Assembly: GCF_019279795.1 (NCBI RefSeq) | Contig: NC_056743.1 | Location: forward strand, 926,415,516 to 926,479,515 | Source: Protopterus annectens | Taxonomy: Eukaryota > Chordata > Ceratodontiformes > Protopteridae | Direction of reading: 5' to 3' | Length of the DNA stretch: 64,000 nucleotides | Shown: piece by piece, positions 44,327 to 54,410 of the stretch | How positions within the stretch are numbered: position 1 is the stretch's first letter | Layout: every line of letters begins with the position of its first letter | Position numbers and translations under genes: made by a program | Notes under the pieces: generated by a model | What the model was told of the DNA's origin: nothing | Databases searched by the model: none | The model's input: only the letters and a program-made list of their open reading frames with translations

Positions 44327-44747
44327 GGGTCTATATTACATATCCGAATGCTTAAATGTTTGAATCTCTAAAGATTGACCTTTAGCGATCGAACATTTAA
44401 ATGTTCGAAAATGAATAAAAATTTAAAAAAAAACTAAAGGGTATAAGCAGGGGGGCAAGCCAACCTGCACTCCCCACACTACTTAAATATACCAACTCCA
44501 AGATCACGCTACAGTGTAGGGAATGGGAAATTTCCCGTTTCCGCACTGTAGTGCACTGAAGTGCGATCTCAGTGTTGGTATATTTAAGTAGCGGGGGGTG
44601 AAGGGGGCTTGCCCCCCTGCTTAAACCTTTTCCTTTTCTTTTTTTTTTTTTCTTTTCTTACAAATTCAAACATATGAATGTTCGATCGCTAAAGGTCGAT
44701 CTTTAGTGATTCGAACATTTAAATGTTCGGATATGTAATATAGACCC
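44327..44747. mobile_element. palindromic MITE with 9-bp target duplication
   Basis: A 421-bp foldback element that starts GGGTCTATATTACATATCCGAA and ends with its reverse complement. The inner arms also pair (GGGGGGCAAGCC with GGCTTGCCCCCC; CTACTTAAATATACCAAC with GTTGGTATATTTAAGTAG), so it could fold into one long hairpin. CATTTAATT occurs on both sides (44318-44326 and 44748-44756) as a 9-bp duplication. It has no ORF. A 9-bp duplication is the size made by Mutator-type transposases; hAT makes 8. The family is not identified. Confidence 0.85.
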
Positions 44748-44987
44748 CATTTAATTAATCAGAGCTGCTGGAAAGACTAGGCCTGCTCATATATTCATGG
44801 TAATGGGCACAACTGTCTTTCAACATGCCTTCACAAAGTGGAGAGGAAAAAAAGGAGATATACATAACTCCATTACCAGGTGAAATGTACAGAGCTTGAG
44901 GAAAGCTTCCCTGACTTCTCTGTACAACAAAATATAGACTGAGGGTTAGTCTGACACATAACGTGATGAAGGTTAGAACACTGCCAC

Positions 44988-45275
44988 GGTCCATACCTCT
45001 CAAGACCTTAGAGCTACAAATCTGGACAACACCATAAATAATGGGGGGACAAAGGCCCAAAAATAGGGACAGAATTTTAATATTGCTCTTACAAACTTAG
45101 AAAGTTGATAGAATAACAAGTTTTACATTAGCATGTCTGCCATTATTTTCTAACTTCAATCCGCAATGACATGCCAATGATTTGTCAGAAAACCAAAATT
45201 GTATGAGGAAAAGATCAAAAAGCTGAGACAAAAATCAGAACATTCTGCAAAATTCTGGACAGCTGAGATGTATAC
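44988..45275. mobile_element. candidate short non-autonomous repeat with weak terminal inverted repeat
   Basis: The left edge reads CATACCTCTCAAGACCTTAGAG and the right edge CTGGACAGCTGAGATGTATA, roughly inverse. Inside are the phrases AATCTGGACAACACCATAAATAATGGGGGGACAAAGGCCC and ATAGGGACAGA. I have the impression of a dispersed vertebrate repeat of this kind but cannot name it, and no target duplication is clear. Confidence 0.35.
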
Positions 45276-48200
45276 TGCCACCATTCCAGACTCCATCCAA
45301 ACTTGAGTCTTACTTATAATACAAAGGGATTTTGTTTTTTTGGCTAAAGTTAAGCTCTAATCAGGTAAAACAAGACAAACTATTATACTGAAAGGATTTC
45401 AAAGAGTACAACATTTTTTATGTTTACAGAGATAGCAAAGTATAAAATTATGCTTATGCTAATCAGAAGATTCTATGTTTGACTCCTGACTAACTAGCAA
45501 TTGTTAATCTGAAACATACAAAATTGGTGATTTTGTACAAAAAAGTAACATTTAAATTATGACATCTTTATTCAAAGTTGATTTGTCAGGAAAATGCAGA
45601 TAATATTTTGATATGCGTATTTAACAGTTCACAAGAACAAGTTAACTTGAGCTTCATAAAGAATTTTAACAATGAACTTATAAGAAACTGTATGGAAACC
45701 CTCATTCATGAAAAGGGTGGTAATCAATAAGTATCAATAATTTGTGGTCCGTTTCCAAAAGAATTAAAGTATTACCACTTGTAATTAGTATATTATGACT
45801 ACATCCAGATTACTTTTACTCATATGTATGCATGTGAATTTTCACCAAAGAAGTTATTTTTCTGACGTTACATAGGACTACAAAAGGTTACTACATTTTG
45901 TGAAGAAAATTTATATTTAGACTGTTTTACATATGTTCAGTAATATGTTGTTACTGACTTTTAAATCATCCTGTGGGTGTAAAAAAGTTACTAGTTAAAA
46001 AAAACACAAGGATAGTGGTGGTGGAGTCAGCAACAATGGAAGTGAGTGTATTGCTAAGAGAAATGACATGAATATCACTCAAGAGGTTTAGGCACAGATT
46101 TAGTCTTAGTCTGAGGTACATGTAGATTTAAACATGAGGGCATTCTGTCAGTTATTATTGTGAGATTCTGAGACAGGAGGTACTGACATTGCTTGCAAAA
46201 ACTGAATATAATCCATCAGAGACAGGTGTGGTATAAATGGCATTTTTAAGTCTCTGCATCAAATGGATGGGCACCTAAGACATACGGGGGAGCTTTAAGG
46301 GTTGGAGTTTGTTCCATAGGGAACATAGCTATCTTGAATGCTTAGCATGGTTTCTTTAGTTTATAGACAAGAGATTAAATATGCTAAACTGGGAAATTAC
46401 CAAAATGTTTCCACACAGTATGTGTTTAAGTTTCAAAATAAAGTTTACAGATGGCTCATGACTGACAGCACTAAAACATCAACTTGAAAAGTAAAGGTTC
46501 ATGTTTATCACAGCAAGATATATGACCATCTGAGTAAACAAACAGTAAAAGTTACTTGTGTTACCTAAGACCCAACAATCAGGTTTTCACTTGTATAGAA
46601 TGTAATGCTCAATGGCTGTGGAATACAGAAAATGGGAGAACACTGCCAACAGCTTTACAGATATGACCTACATATTATTTGTAACTGCAAAGCAGGAACA
46701 TGGGATTAGGCAGTAATGGATTATACACTTGATATACAAACCAAACTTAATATGGTTTACACAAAAAGAAGATATTATGTCAGTATTTTTATTTAGTTCA
46801 GAAACAGTTTAACAGATTACTTCAGGATTTTAAAAATCTTGTTTCTTGTTTAGAACATTCAGATCCTGTGTCCTAGCTGAAATAATCACTTCTGTAGGGA
46901 ATTTTTAAAATCTCCCAATTTATTAAATGGTATGTGACTAAATGTTATGCACAAATTCTGTTACATAAAGGAACATGGCAACAATGCCTTTTACTGAAAA
47001 CTGGTTCAGAATGTGCAGAACAATATTGTGTATGAAACACAACATTTTGTCTCCTATAGACATGTAACAAGAGAAACAGATGAACATCATGAGTTCAATT
47101 CCTGGTAACAAGAAAAAAAAATCAGGACACTCCTTTGTTGCCATGGACTAACATAACTATCCATTTTTAATTTATCTTATATTGTAACTATTTGTAAATA
47201 CATCATAGAGTAAGCTGGGCTTATGTTTGAAATATAATGCACCATATTCTTGCTTTTAAATGAGACTGTTATACGTCTCCTGTATATAACAGGTATACAT
47301 AAAATGATTCTTATGAAACATTAAAGTTGGATATGTCACTAGGAAGTATGAAGTGCATCTTAAGAAACTCATTCTCATGGACCGCCATTGATATATATCA
47401 CATACCCACACAAAGCCATTATCCAACTCACAGTTAGCCCCCTTGATCTCTGTGAGAGAAATGCTTTACTACCCTGCACATGCTCAGACATGCAATATCA
47501 ATGAATGTGTGTGTGGGCTGATGAAAGCACCATTTTGCTGCCTGGATATATCCGGTACATTTTCATAGTACTCCTCTGAAACAGCCAGCAAGATGTTTAT
47601 GCTAAGTGCCAACGCAGTTATGAGTAAGAAGGATCACCATCTCAACTATACTGTTATACTGCGTCATCTACCAAACACCTCAGCAGGAAAAGGTAATGAT
47701 AGGTTATTAGCAGTCACATGACAAATGATTAGGAAGAACCGTCCTAAACAGCGGTGTGTGTAGCAAATGGCAGTGACAGCAAGGTATCGATATCTGGTTA
47801 TCAACTATGGTCACAATAAGTGGCAGCGTTAAACAAACTAAAAATAACACATACAGTGTTCTATCAGGCTATGCTGGTTACTATATTTTCTAGTCCCACT
47901 GTGTATAGCATAACATTTCATTACAAGACAGGAAGGAAAGTGTTGTGACTCACAGTTGTCATCACTTGCAGAAGGAACAGGGGTACACAATAACACAAGG
48001 CTGTCAGCACAAACTGAGTGGAGGAAACATCATCACAGGGATTACATGCAGGGGCTACACACACTACCTGGAGGGATAAATGGCATCAAGGATCATTTAC
48101 CTCCTGTGACAGGAAGAGGATGCCACTATGTGACCTTGATTTGGTGTCACTTTGCAGCAGGACATGGCATGGTTCAAGACCTCCCAAGGCAGGAATGATG

Positions 48201-48578
48201 TCCTATTTTGTGACCTGTTTTTTTTTTTGCTGAGGAGTTCCACTCTTGAAGGCAGGTACTAAAATTGTTCAACTAACATAGCAAATACACCTGCAAAACA
48301 TATCTACTGCTCTATCATGCACCTGCTGTCTGGGATTATTGCCAGAAGAGAAAATGCACACTTAACCAGTGAAATCAAACTGCTAGAAAAACTTTCACAA
48401 AAACATTTCATCTTATTTATCAAGGTTAACAAAACAAAAATGTCCATTTTACATAAGACCCTGCTGATCTTTTACTCTCCAGCCTCCTAGCATCTATACA
48501 TAACATGACAGGATACACTGCTGTAATGCTGACTTTGATGAAATTCAATGCAGCTACAACTTGTTAAAATGTACTCAC
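45276..48578. other. intronic stretch without recognised gene
   Basis: About 3.3 kb of AT-rich intron up to the PAN2 exon, with short incidental frames only. I see no RNA gene or element border. Confidence 0.45.
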
Positions 48579-48720
48579 CTCATCAGTTTCACTGCAGCTA
48601 GTAACTTCTAGTTCTTTATTTTTGCCTAGTTTCATCTTGACAGAATATGGAACCCAAACATTCTTTAACTCCTCAATGGATGTACTGAAATAGAAACCAT
48701 CATCACCACAGAGCTCTTCC
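48579..48720 (-). CDS. PAN2: PAN2 exon, upstream of the 32-kb intron
   Basis: The exon is 142 bp on the minus strand with acceptor TACTTTTCAG and donor GTGAGTACAT. It starts with one base of a split codon, then 47 complete codons: EELCGDDGFYFSTSIEELKN, VWVPYSVKMKLGKNKELEVT and SCSETDE. It ends in phase 0, exactly matching the phase-0 start of the exon at 16078-16215. The motif W-V-P-x-S-x-K-M-K-L is plausible for the PAN2 UCH-like region. This exon is less conserved than the next, so its identity rests on splice signals, phase and joining. Confidence 0.72.
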
Positions 48721-48873
48721 CTGAAAAGTAAACAAAAATTTTAAGAAGAAAAGTCAGACACCATACAAAGACATACAAGACACATCAACACGCCTCTGAA
48801 CTGTCCCTTTTTTCAGGGACGTCGCTGAATTTGACTCAATTTTTAGCTCTGTCCCTCTTAAATCCTCCTAAAA

Positions 48874-49090
48874 AGTACAGTTGTGTACACTTACCATAAA
48901 TGTAGATGTTCGAGTGTCTTCACTGTTGCAGTCATCACTGTGGGGTTCTTCCTGCCGGCAGGCAGTCCTCGGTCGGCCAGAATTCCCAAAGTCTGGGTCC
49001 GGCGTCGGCTGTTCAGTCATGCTCCCTGACGTCAGAGCGCCAGGAGTACAAAGCTGTCAGCCGACGCCATGTTCTTCAGTTTTTCTTGCC
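48874..49090. repeat. DIRS E left inverted terminal repeat
   Basis: Inverse of 54227-54410 with the outer extension. TGACGTCA is kept (about 49028), while the TATA box is GAGTACAAAG. It carries the copy-specific GTGTCTTCACTG. Confidence 0.9.
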
Positions 49091-49246
49091 CCAGATGTCA
49101 GGTGCCCAAAAGTGTAGGCTAATAGTAAAACAAAATGTAACATACAACAAACCCCATACCCTGTAGCAAATACACCTCAGAAGAAGGGTGAAGTAGGAAA
49201 CCACACTAATGAAAGTATAAGAGGGGACAGGAGGGTGGGTAACCCA

Positions 49247-49345
49247 GACTGCAACAGTGAAGACACTCAAACATCTACATTTATGGTAAGTGTACACAAC
49301 TGTACTATGTTCATCATGTTTCACTGTTGCAGTTATCACTGTAGG
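49247..49345. repeat. DIRS E internal complementary region
   Basis: The junction TGTACT|ATGTTCATCATG is at 49306/49307. CAGTGAAGACACTC matches the E-specific left end (other copies have GAATACAC). Confidence 0.9.
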
Positions 49346-49378
49346 GCTGAATCCCAAAGCTGAGATAAAGGGTGGTGG

Positions 49379-50400
49379 TTATAGATTAGAAGGGGCGGCT
49401 AGAAGGCCCTGCAAGACTGCAGTAGCAAAGCCGGCCCTAGACTTAGAGTAAAGAGGGAGATTATAGTGCTTAGAGAAAGTATGCACTGAACTCCAAGTTG
49501 CAGCTTCCAAAATATCTTTGGTAGGTACTCCCCTGAGAAAGACAGCTGAACTAGCAGCAGCTCTGGTAGAGTGAGTGCTAATTTTTCCTGGGATTTGCTT
49601 TCCATGATGAGAGTAACAAAATCTGATTCCATGAGCAATCCATTTAGAAATGGTCTGTTTTGAAATAACTTTGCCTTGGGAATTTGTTGCATAAGAAACA
49701 AACAGTTGCTCTGTTTTCCTGATATCCTTGGTTCTGTCCAGGTAAAAACGAAGTTGCCTGTGTACATCCAAGGAATGCAAGATCCGTTCCCCCTTATTTT
49801 GTGGATTAGTGAAAAAAGTTGGCAGGTGAACAGTTTGATTTAAAGCCACTTTGGAAACCACTTTAGACATGAAAGTAGGATTAGTCCGTAAAGACACCCT
49901 ATCTTGGTGAAAAATAAAATAAGGTTCCACAGCCATGAGTGTTTGTAACTCCGAGACTCTCCTGCTGAAGTCAAAGCCAATAGGATAGCTGTCTTCTATG
50001 ATAAATACTTAATATCAGATGTGGCAGCAGGCTCAAAAGGAGGCAGAGTGAGTTTTTCCAGAACATAGTTGAGGTCCCAGGCAGGAATGGGTGGTGTCCT
50101 AGGGGGCCTTAAATTCTTTGCTCCTCTGAGACATTGTTTCAGAAGTGGATGCGAAAAGATTGGAGGATCTGTATTGTAATGTGCAGAGATAGCTGAGGCA
50201 TGTATTTTTATGGAGGAGAAGGATAAACCCTTATCTAGCATGTCTGTCAGGTAATGTAAAATCAATGGGATGTTAGGAATGAGAGGATCCGAATCCTGAG
50301 CATGCATCCAGGTGCAAAATCTCTTCCATTTACCTGCATAAGATTTTCTAGTGCTAGGCCGTCTGGCTTCTAAGATGACATCCATGACCTGTTTGGGAAG
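49379..50400 (-). pseudogene. DIRS E tyrosine recombinase, one frame break at box I
   Basis: The N-terminal half (core-binding, VMDVILEARRPSTRKSYAGK to AATSDIKYLS) lies at the end of the 445-codon frame 51333-49996. The C-terminal half (49936-49379) starts after box I and has STHSTRAAAS, FSKHYNLPLYSKSRAG and the full tail. A missing base in the SARRVSEL stretch (about 49955-49985) separates them. The tyrosine and the H-x-x-R block are intact. Confidence 0.83.
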
Positions 50401-51333
50401 TGTAGGATTAAACATACACCCTGAACTCACCAGGCTGAGAGTTTTGATATGAGAGTGCAGAACCTGACCCTGGTGTTGGGACAAAAGATTTGGAATCTGA
50501 GGTAAAATCCAAGGAGGCTTCTGGGATAGACTCATCAGTGTTGAGTACCAAAATTGACGAGGCCAATTTGGGGCCAGTAAAATCATCTTGGGTTTGTCCT
50601 GCTTGATCTTTAATAACACCCGTGGAAGAAGAGGTAGTGGAGGAAAGGCATACCCCGAGAGGTTTCTCCAACTGAATGAGAGAGCATCCACTTTCCATGA
50701 TAGTTTGTGAAATGTCCTTGTGCAAAAAATCTGTAACTGGTGGTTGAGGGGCGATGCAAATAGATCTATGTTCGGGCAGCCCCAGGCTTCTGCAATCATC
50801 TTGAACATTTGGGTGTCTAGCATCCACTCGTGTGGGTCTGACAGGTTCCTGCTCAGGCTGTCTGCCAGAATATTTTGTTTCCCTGGCAGGAACTGAGCTT
50901 GCAGATCCACTTTGCAAGCTAGAGCTGTGTTCCATAGAGTCATGGCTAGTCTGCAAAGGGGGTAGGAATGTGAACCCCCTTGCTTCTTTATGTACCACAT
51001 AACTGTGGTGTTGTCTTCCGTATCAGTAGTTGTCCTGGCTGTAGAAGATCTCTGAAAGCCAAGAGGGCATTCTGTACAGCTAACATCTCTTTTAAATTGA
51101 TATGTAGGTGCTTCTGATCCTCTGTCCAAAAACCTTGCAGGTGGGCTCCCCATGTGTAATCCGGGGCATCCGTGGTTAACACTTGGCTGGCTGGAGGCAG
51201 ACTGAAGGCTTTCCCTTTGTTGTGAAGACATGCCATGGTCCACCAATGGAATTCCTTTTGTAGGCAAGGCAAGACAGCAATCTGTGTGTCTAGACTGTGG
51301 CAATGCTGGGACCATACACTTTTTAGGTACCAT
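49996..51333 (-). other. fused RNase H-methyltransferase-YR N-terminal frame in DIRS E
   Basis: Because of indels, one 445-codon frame runs from the recombinase-phase sequence through RNase H (NTTVMWYIKKQGG, ADSLSRN), the methyltransferase-like part (PNIDLFAS, GYAFPPLPLL, LLAPNWPRQFW) and directly into the recombinase N-terminus (KQVMDVILEARRPSTRKSY). In other copies these are in different frames. It is probably accidental. Confidence 0.7.
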
Positions 51334-52362
51334 TGTATTTTTCTCATATGTAGCCTTGCATTTGGTATGAGAAGGATGCAGGAGGCCATGTAACCCAAAG
51401 CCTGCAGGAATTTCCTTGCAGTTAGCCGAGACATTAACGCCAAGGTTTTGAAAGTTGAAGGCAGCTGTAGTTGTTTTTCGGATGTCAGGAATGCCATCTG
51501 GGTTGTTGTGTTTAGAAGAGCACCCAGAAAAGTTATCTGTTGTGTGGGTGTCAAATTTGACTTTTTTATGTTCACAGCGAATCCCAGGTGCTTGAGTAGA
51601 TTTTGAACAAATTCCAGGTGCTGGAGTAAGACATCCTTGCTGTCTGCTTGAATAAGGCAGTCATCCAGATACGGGTAAATTTGAATTCCCTTGAGTCTGC
51701 AGTAAGCTACTACTGGTGCCAGGCACTTGGGTAAAGACCCTGGGCGCAGTAGACAAGCCAAAGGGCAGCGCAGAGAATTGGTAATGTTTCGAGCCGGCCT
51801 TGAACCTGAGGTATTTTCTGCACTCCTGTCGGATAGGGATGTGTAGGTAAGCCTCCTTTAAATCCAAAGTCACCATCCATGCATTTTTGCTCAACATTGG
51901 CAAGAGCTGCTGCAGAGTAAGCATCTTGAACTTTGGTATCTCCAGGAAAGTATTTAAGACTGACAGATCCAGGATGAGTCTCCATGAATTTTGCTTTCTG
52001 GGAACTAGAAAGAGCCTTGAGTAAAAACCTTGGCCCGTCTCTGATTGTGGACCCAGTTCTATGGCCCTCATAGCCATGAGGGATCCCACCTGGTTTAATG
52101 CCTCTGCCCATTGGTGTTTTGGTAGGTCTGGCCATCCGTTTGGTCTTGGCAAGGTATGAAAGTGGAATTTGTAACCTCTTGAAACTACATCCAGAACCCA
52201 CTTGTCTTGGGTTATGTAAGTCCAATTTGGTTGAAAAAGAGAGAGTTTTCCTCCTAGAGGGGCTTCCAGAAGAGAAGTTCCTGGAGCCATGCAGGGGGAG
52301 TCATTCAGCCTGTTTTCTATAAGACTGAGGTCTGTCCTCTCCACCCTTGGGGGTGGAAGCAC
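50400..52362 (-). pseudogene. DIRS E RT-RNase H-methyltransferase-like ORF, broken
   Basis: The RT N-terminal part 52362-51661 has GQGFYSRLFLVPRKQNSW, LDLKEAYLHIPIRQ and FGLSTAPRVFT, then shifts frame. 51761-50988 continues with YPYLDDCLIQADSKD (intact YLDD), KFLQALGYMASCILLIP and the RNase H start (TTDAPDYTWGA, with Ser to Pro beside the first Asp). A second shift near 51020 falls inside the third RNase H motif. Confidence 0.83.
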
Positions 52363-54100
52363 TCCACTGTCTAGGTCTGTAAGAGGTCTGTGCTTGGGCC
52401 CTCCCTCTGGAGAGTCTATATCTACCCCTCTGAGGTCTGTCCGAACTGGGAAAGGACCAATCTTTAGTTGGCCAATTTCTGCTAAATCTTGGGGGCTGAA
52501 CTTGTAAGAAATCCTTAACCATTTGCATGGATTTTGCCTTATCCTCCATTTTCTTTATCACCTCTTCAGCCTTAGACCAAAACAAAACATTATGCTGAAC
52601 AGGAGCATCCAGTAACGTTGCTTTCACTTGATCAGGTAAATTTTGTTCCTTTAACCAAGCATGCCTTCTAATGACTGCGTCAGTGGCAGCCGCCCTGCAT
52701 GAAGCCTCCAAGGCATCAAAACCACAGTGCAAGCCATGCTTCCCCACTTGCTCAGTAGCATGCATCAAATCGTGTAATTCTTTATTATCTGTACATGCAG
52801 AAATGGTACCTAGCTTTTGTTTCATAACAGACAGCAGGAGCTGCTGATATTTTAGCATATGAAATTGACAATTTAAAGCCCTAATAGATAAAGTAGCAGA
52901 AGTGTACACTTTTTTGCCCCATCTCTCCAAAGCTCTAGAATCCTTATCTGTCGGAATAGGGTTTTTAGCAGAGGCAGCCTTAACACCCTTAGGACCCTGA
53001 GAAATGGTTTCTGGATCAGCAGCAGGATTTTTGTAAAGGAACTGGTGGGAGTCAGGGACCCTGTAATATCTGTCAGGCTTAGCAGGGGCTGGAGGAAAGG
53101 AGTCAGGAGTTAAATTAGCCTCAGAAAAAGCATCATCCACAATATCCAAAATAGGAGGAATAGCAAGGGGTCTATGTTGGGGAAGAAGAAGGAAATCCCT
53201 AAGCCTTCTCTTAGATTCAGAGTACTCCTGTCCTTCCCAGTGAAAATGTTCCCTCATGTCATGTAAAGTTTCCCCAAAAGAAAAATCTTCAGGGGGAGAA
53301 GCTGATGGAATGCATTCCTCAGCATCAGAATCCTCATAAGGAGGGAAAGTATATTCCTGTTCAGAGGAAGACACTGAAGAAATAGATGCCTGATCAGAGG
53401 ATTCATAATCCAATTCTTGCCTTGGCCTTTTGTCTGGAGGGGGATGTGAACCCCTAATCATGGTTAGTAAGTCCTCCGCCATTTTAAGCAGCTGTTTCTG
53501 AGATTTGGGTCCCGGATCAGAAGAGGCCTGGGCTGGTGTCTTTGATTTAGAAGGAGTCTTCGCCTTTGTCTTTGGCTTTGCCTTTATCAGAAGCTGTGTA
53601 GGCCTGAAAACCCCCCCGGAAGCCGGTACCTGCACAGCGGCTCCGGACCCATCTGAGGGAGCATTGTCCAAAGGTCCTGCAGCTGGAGTACTCAAAGGCC
53701 TTGTTGGCTCCTCTTGAGAGTCCGTTTTGGCAATCGGTTCTGAAATAGACGACGACAGGGGCTGCGAAAGTGCCTCACTGATTACGGCCGAACCTGTAGC
53801 TGGCTCTCCTTGTAAACCGTCGTCTGATTTGGACATCGGAGGCCTGTCCTTATCCTTGCGTAGTTTGTGAACTCCAGTAGTCGGAAGCGTGTCCAATGAC
53901 ATTTTATAATTAAATCGCCTGCCAAAGTAGTGAAAAGCAAAATCGTACCTCTGCTTAATAGTACGTTGGTTAAATCTAGCACAAAACCGACAACTAGCTA
54001 CGTCGTGGTCAGGGCCTGAACAAGGAATACAGTAAGAGTGGAAATCCTTATGAGGTATTTGCTTCCCACAAGAAATACAATTATTAACTTTTTCTGACAT
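52301..54100 (-). CDS. DIRS E gag-like protein, intact
   Basis: A 599-codon frame starting at ATG 54100 after the right terminal repeat. Residues 8-45 hold a Cys cluster (CISCGKQIPHKDFHSYCIPC, then CRFC), probably zinc-binding. After a Lys/Pro/Ser-rich linker comes a conserved DLLTMIRGSHPPP block, an acidic Ser-rich stretch, DFSFGETLHDMREHFHWE, YRVPDSHQFLYK, and a helical C-terminal region (MLKYQQLLLS, EQVGKHGLHCGFDALEASCRAA, KAKSMQMVKDFLQ). It ends with a basic RG-rich tail and overlaps the RT frame by 62 bp. By position it is the nucleocapsid/gag protein of the element. It is the only full gag in the window. Confidence 0.87.
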   Translation of the reverse strand: MSEKVNNCISCGKQIPHKDFHSYCIPCSGPDHDVASCRFCARFNQRTIKQRYDFAFHYFGRRFNYKMSLDTLPTTGVHKLRKDKDRPPMSKSDDGLQGEPATGSAVISEALSQPLSSSISEPIAKTDSQEEPTRPLSTPAAGPLDNAPSDGSGAAVQVPASGGVFRPTQLLIKAKPKTKAKTPSKSKTPAQASSDPGPKSQKQLLKMAEDLLTMIRGSHPPPDKRPRQELDYESSDQASISSVSSSEQEYTFPPYEDSDAEECIPSASPPEDFSFGETLHDMREHFHWEGQEYSESKRRLRDFLLLPQHRPLAIPPILDIVDDAFSEANLTPDSFPPAPAKPDRYYRVPDSHQFLYKNPAADPETISQGPKGVKAASAKNPIPTDKDSRALERWGKKVYTSATLSIRALNCQFHMLKYQQLLLSVMKQKLGTISACTDNKELHDLMHATEQVGKHGLHCGFDALEASCRAAATDAVIRRHAWLKEQNLPDQVKATLLDAPVQHNVLFWSKAEEVIKKMEDKAKSMQMVKDFLQVQPPRFSRNWPTKDWSFPSSDRPQRGRYRLSRGRAQAQTSYRPRQWSASTPKGGEDRPQSYRKQAE

Positions 54101-54226
54101 CGGACTGGAGCAAGAAAAGTTTCAACGGGGTACTTAGCTTTGAGAAGAAGAAGTAAGTCTTCGGACTGAAGCACGAAAAATATCAGGAGTCAGCCGACCG
54201 GCACTTGCGAACTGCTTCCACCGCAC

Positions 54227-54410
54227 GGCAAGAAAGACTGGAGAACATGGCGTCGGCTGGCAGCTTTGTACTCCTGGCGCTCTGACGTCATGGAGCATGA
54301 CTGAACAGCCGACGCCGGACCCAGACTTTGGGATTCTGGCCGACTGAGGACTGCCTGCCGGCAGGAAGAACCCTACAGTGATGACTGCAACAGTGAAACA
54401 CGATGAACAT
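54227..54410. repeat. DIRS E right inverted terminal repeat
   Basis: Ends CACGATGAACAT at 54410. TGACGTCA lies at 54283-54290. The TATA position reads TACAAAGC on the minus strand. It is mirrored at 60287-60470. Confidence 0.9.

Larger units (their letters stand above)
16216..48578 (-). other. PAN2: PAN2 intron, 32,363 bp, filled with retrotransposons
   Basis: The intron runs from the donor after 48579 to the acceptor before 16215. It contains complete DIRS copies B, C and D, one old DIRS relic, a CR1-like LINE split by DIRS B, and a palindromic MITE. About half of it is DIRS sequence. Length and phase are read directly from the splice borders; that both exons are used in one mRNA is inferred. 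Confidence 0.75.
48874..54410 (-). mobile_element. DIRS retrotransposon copy E, full length, intact gag
   Basis: A 5537-bp element with ends AGTACAG and GAACAT. It has terminal repeats at 48874-49090 and 54227-54410, an ICR at 49247-49345, an intact 599-codon gag and frameshifted RT and YR. The TATA boxes at both ends read GTACAAAG instead of GTATAAAAG. Its right-end 443 bp and the flanking DNA are mirrored at 57884-60737 in a large inverted duplication. Confidence 0.93.

Noticed and set aside
44300..44760. Possible CRISPR-like or regulatory palindrome
   Set aside because: Ends, interior complementarity and flanking 9-bp duplication identify it as a foldback transposable element.
48795..48840. 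CTGTCCCTTTTTTCAGGGACG and GCTCTGTCCCTC words next to the left end of DIRS E
   Set aside because: They look like part of a dispersed repeat related to 44988-45275, but no ends or duplication can be defined in this short piece.
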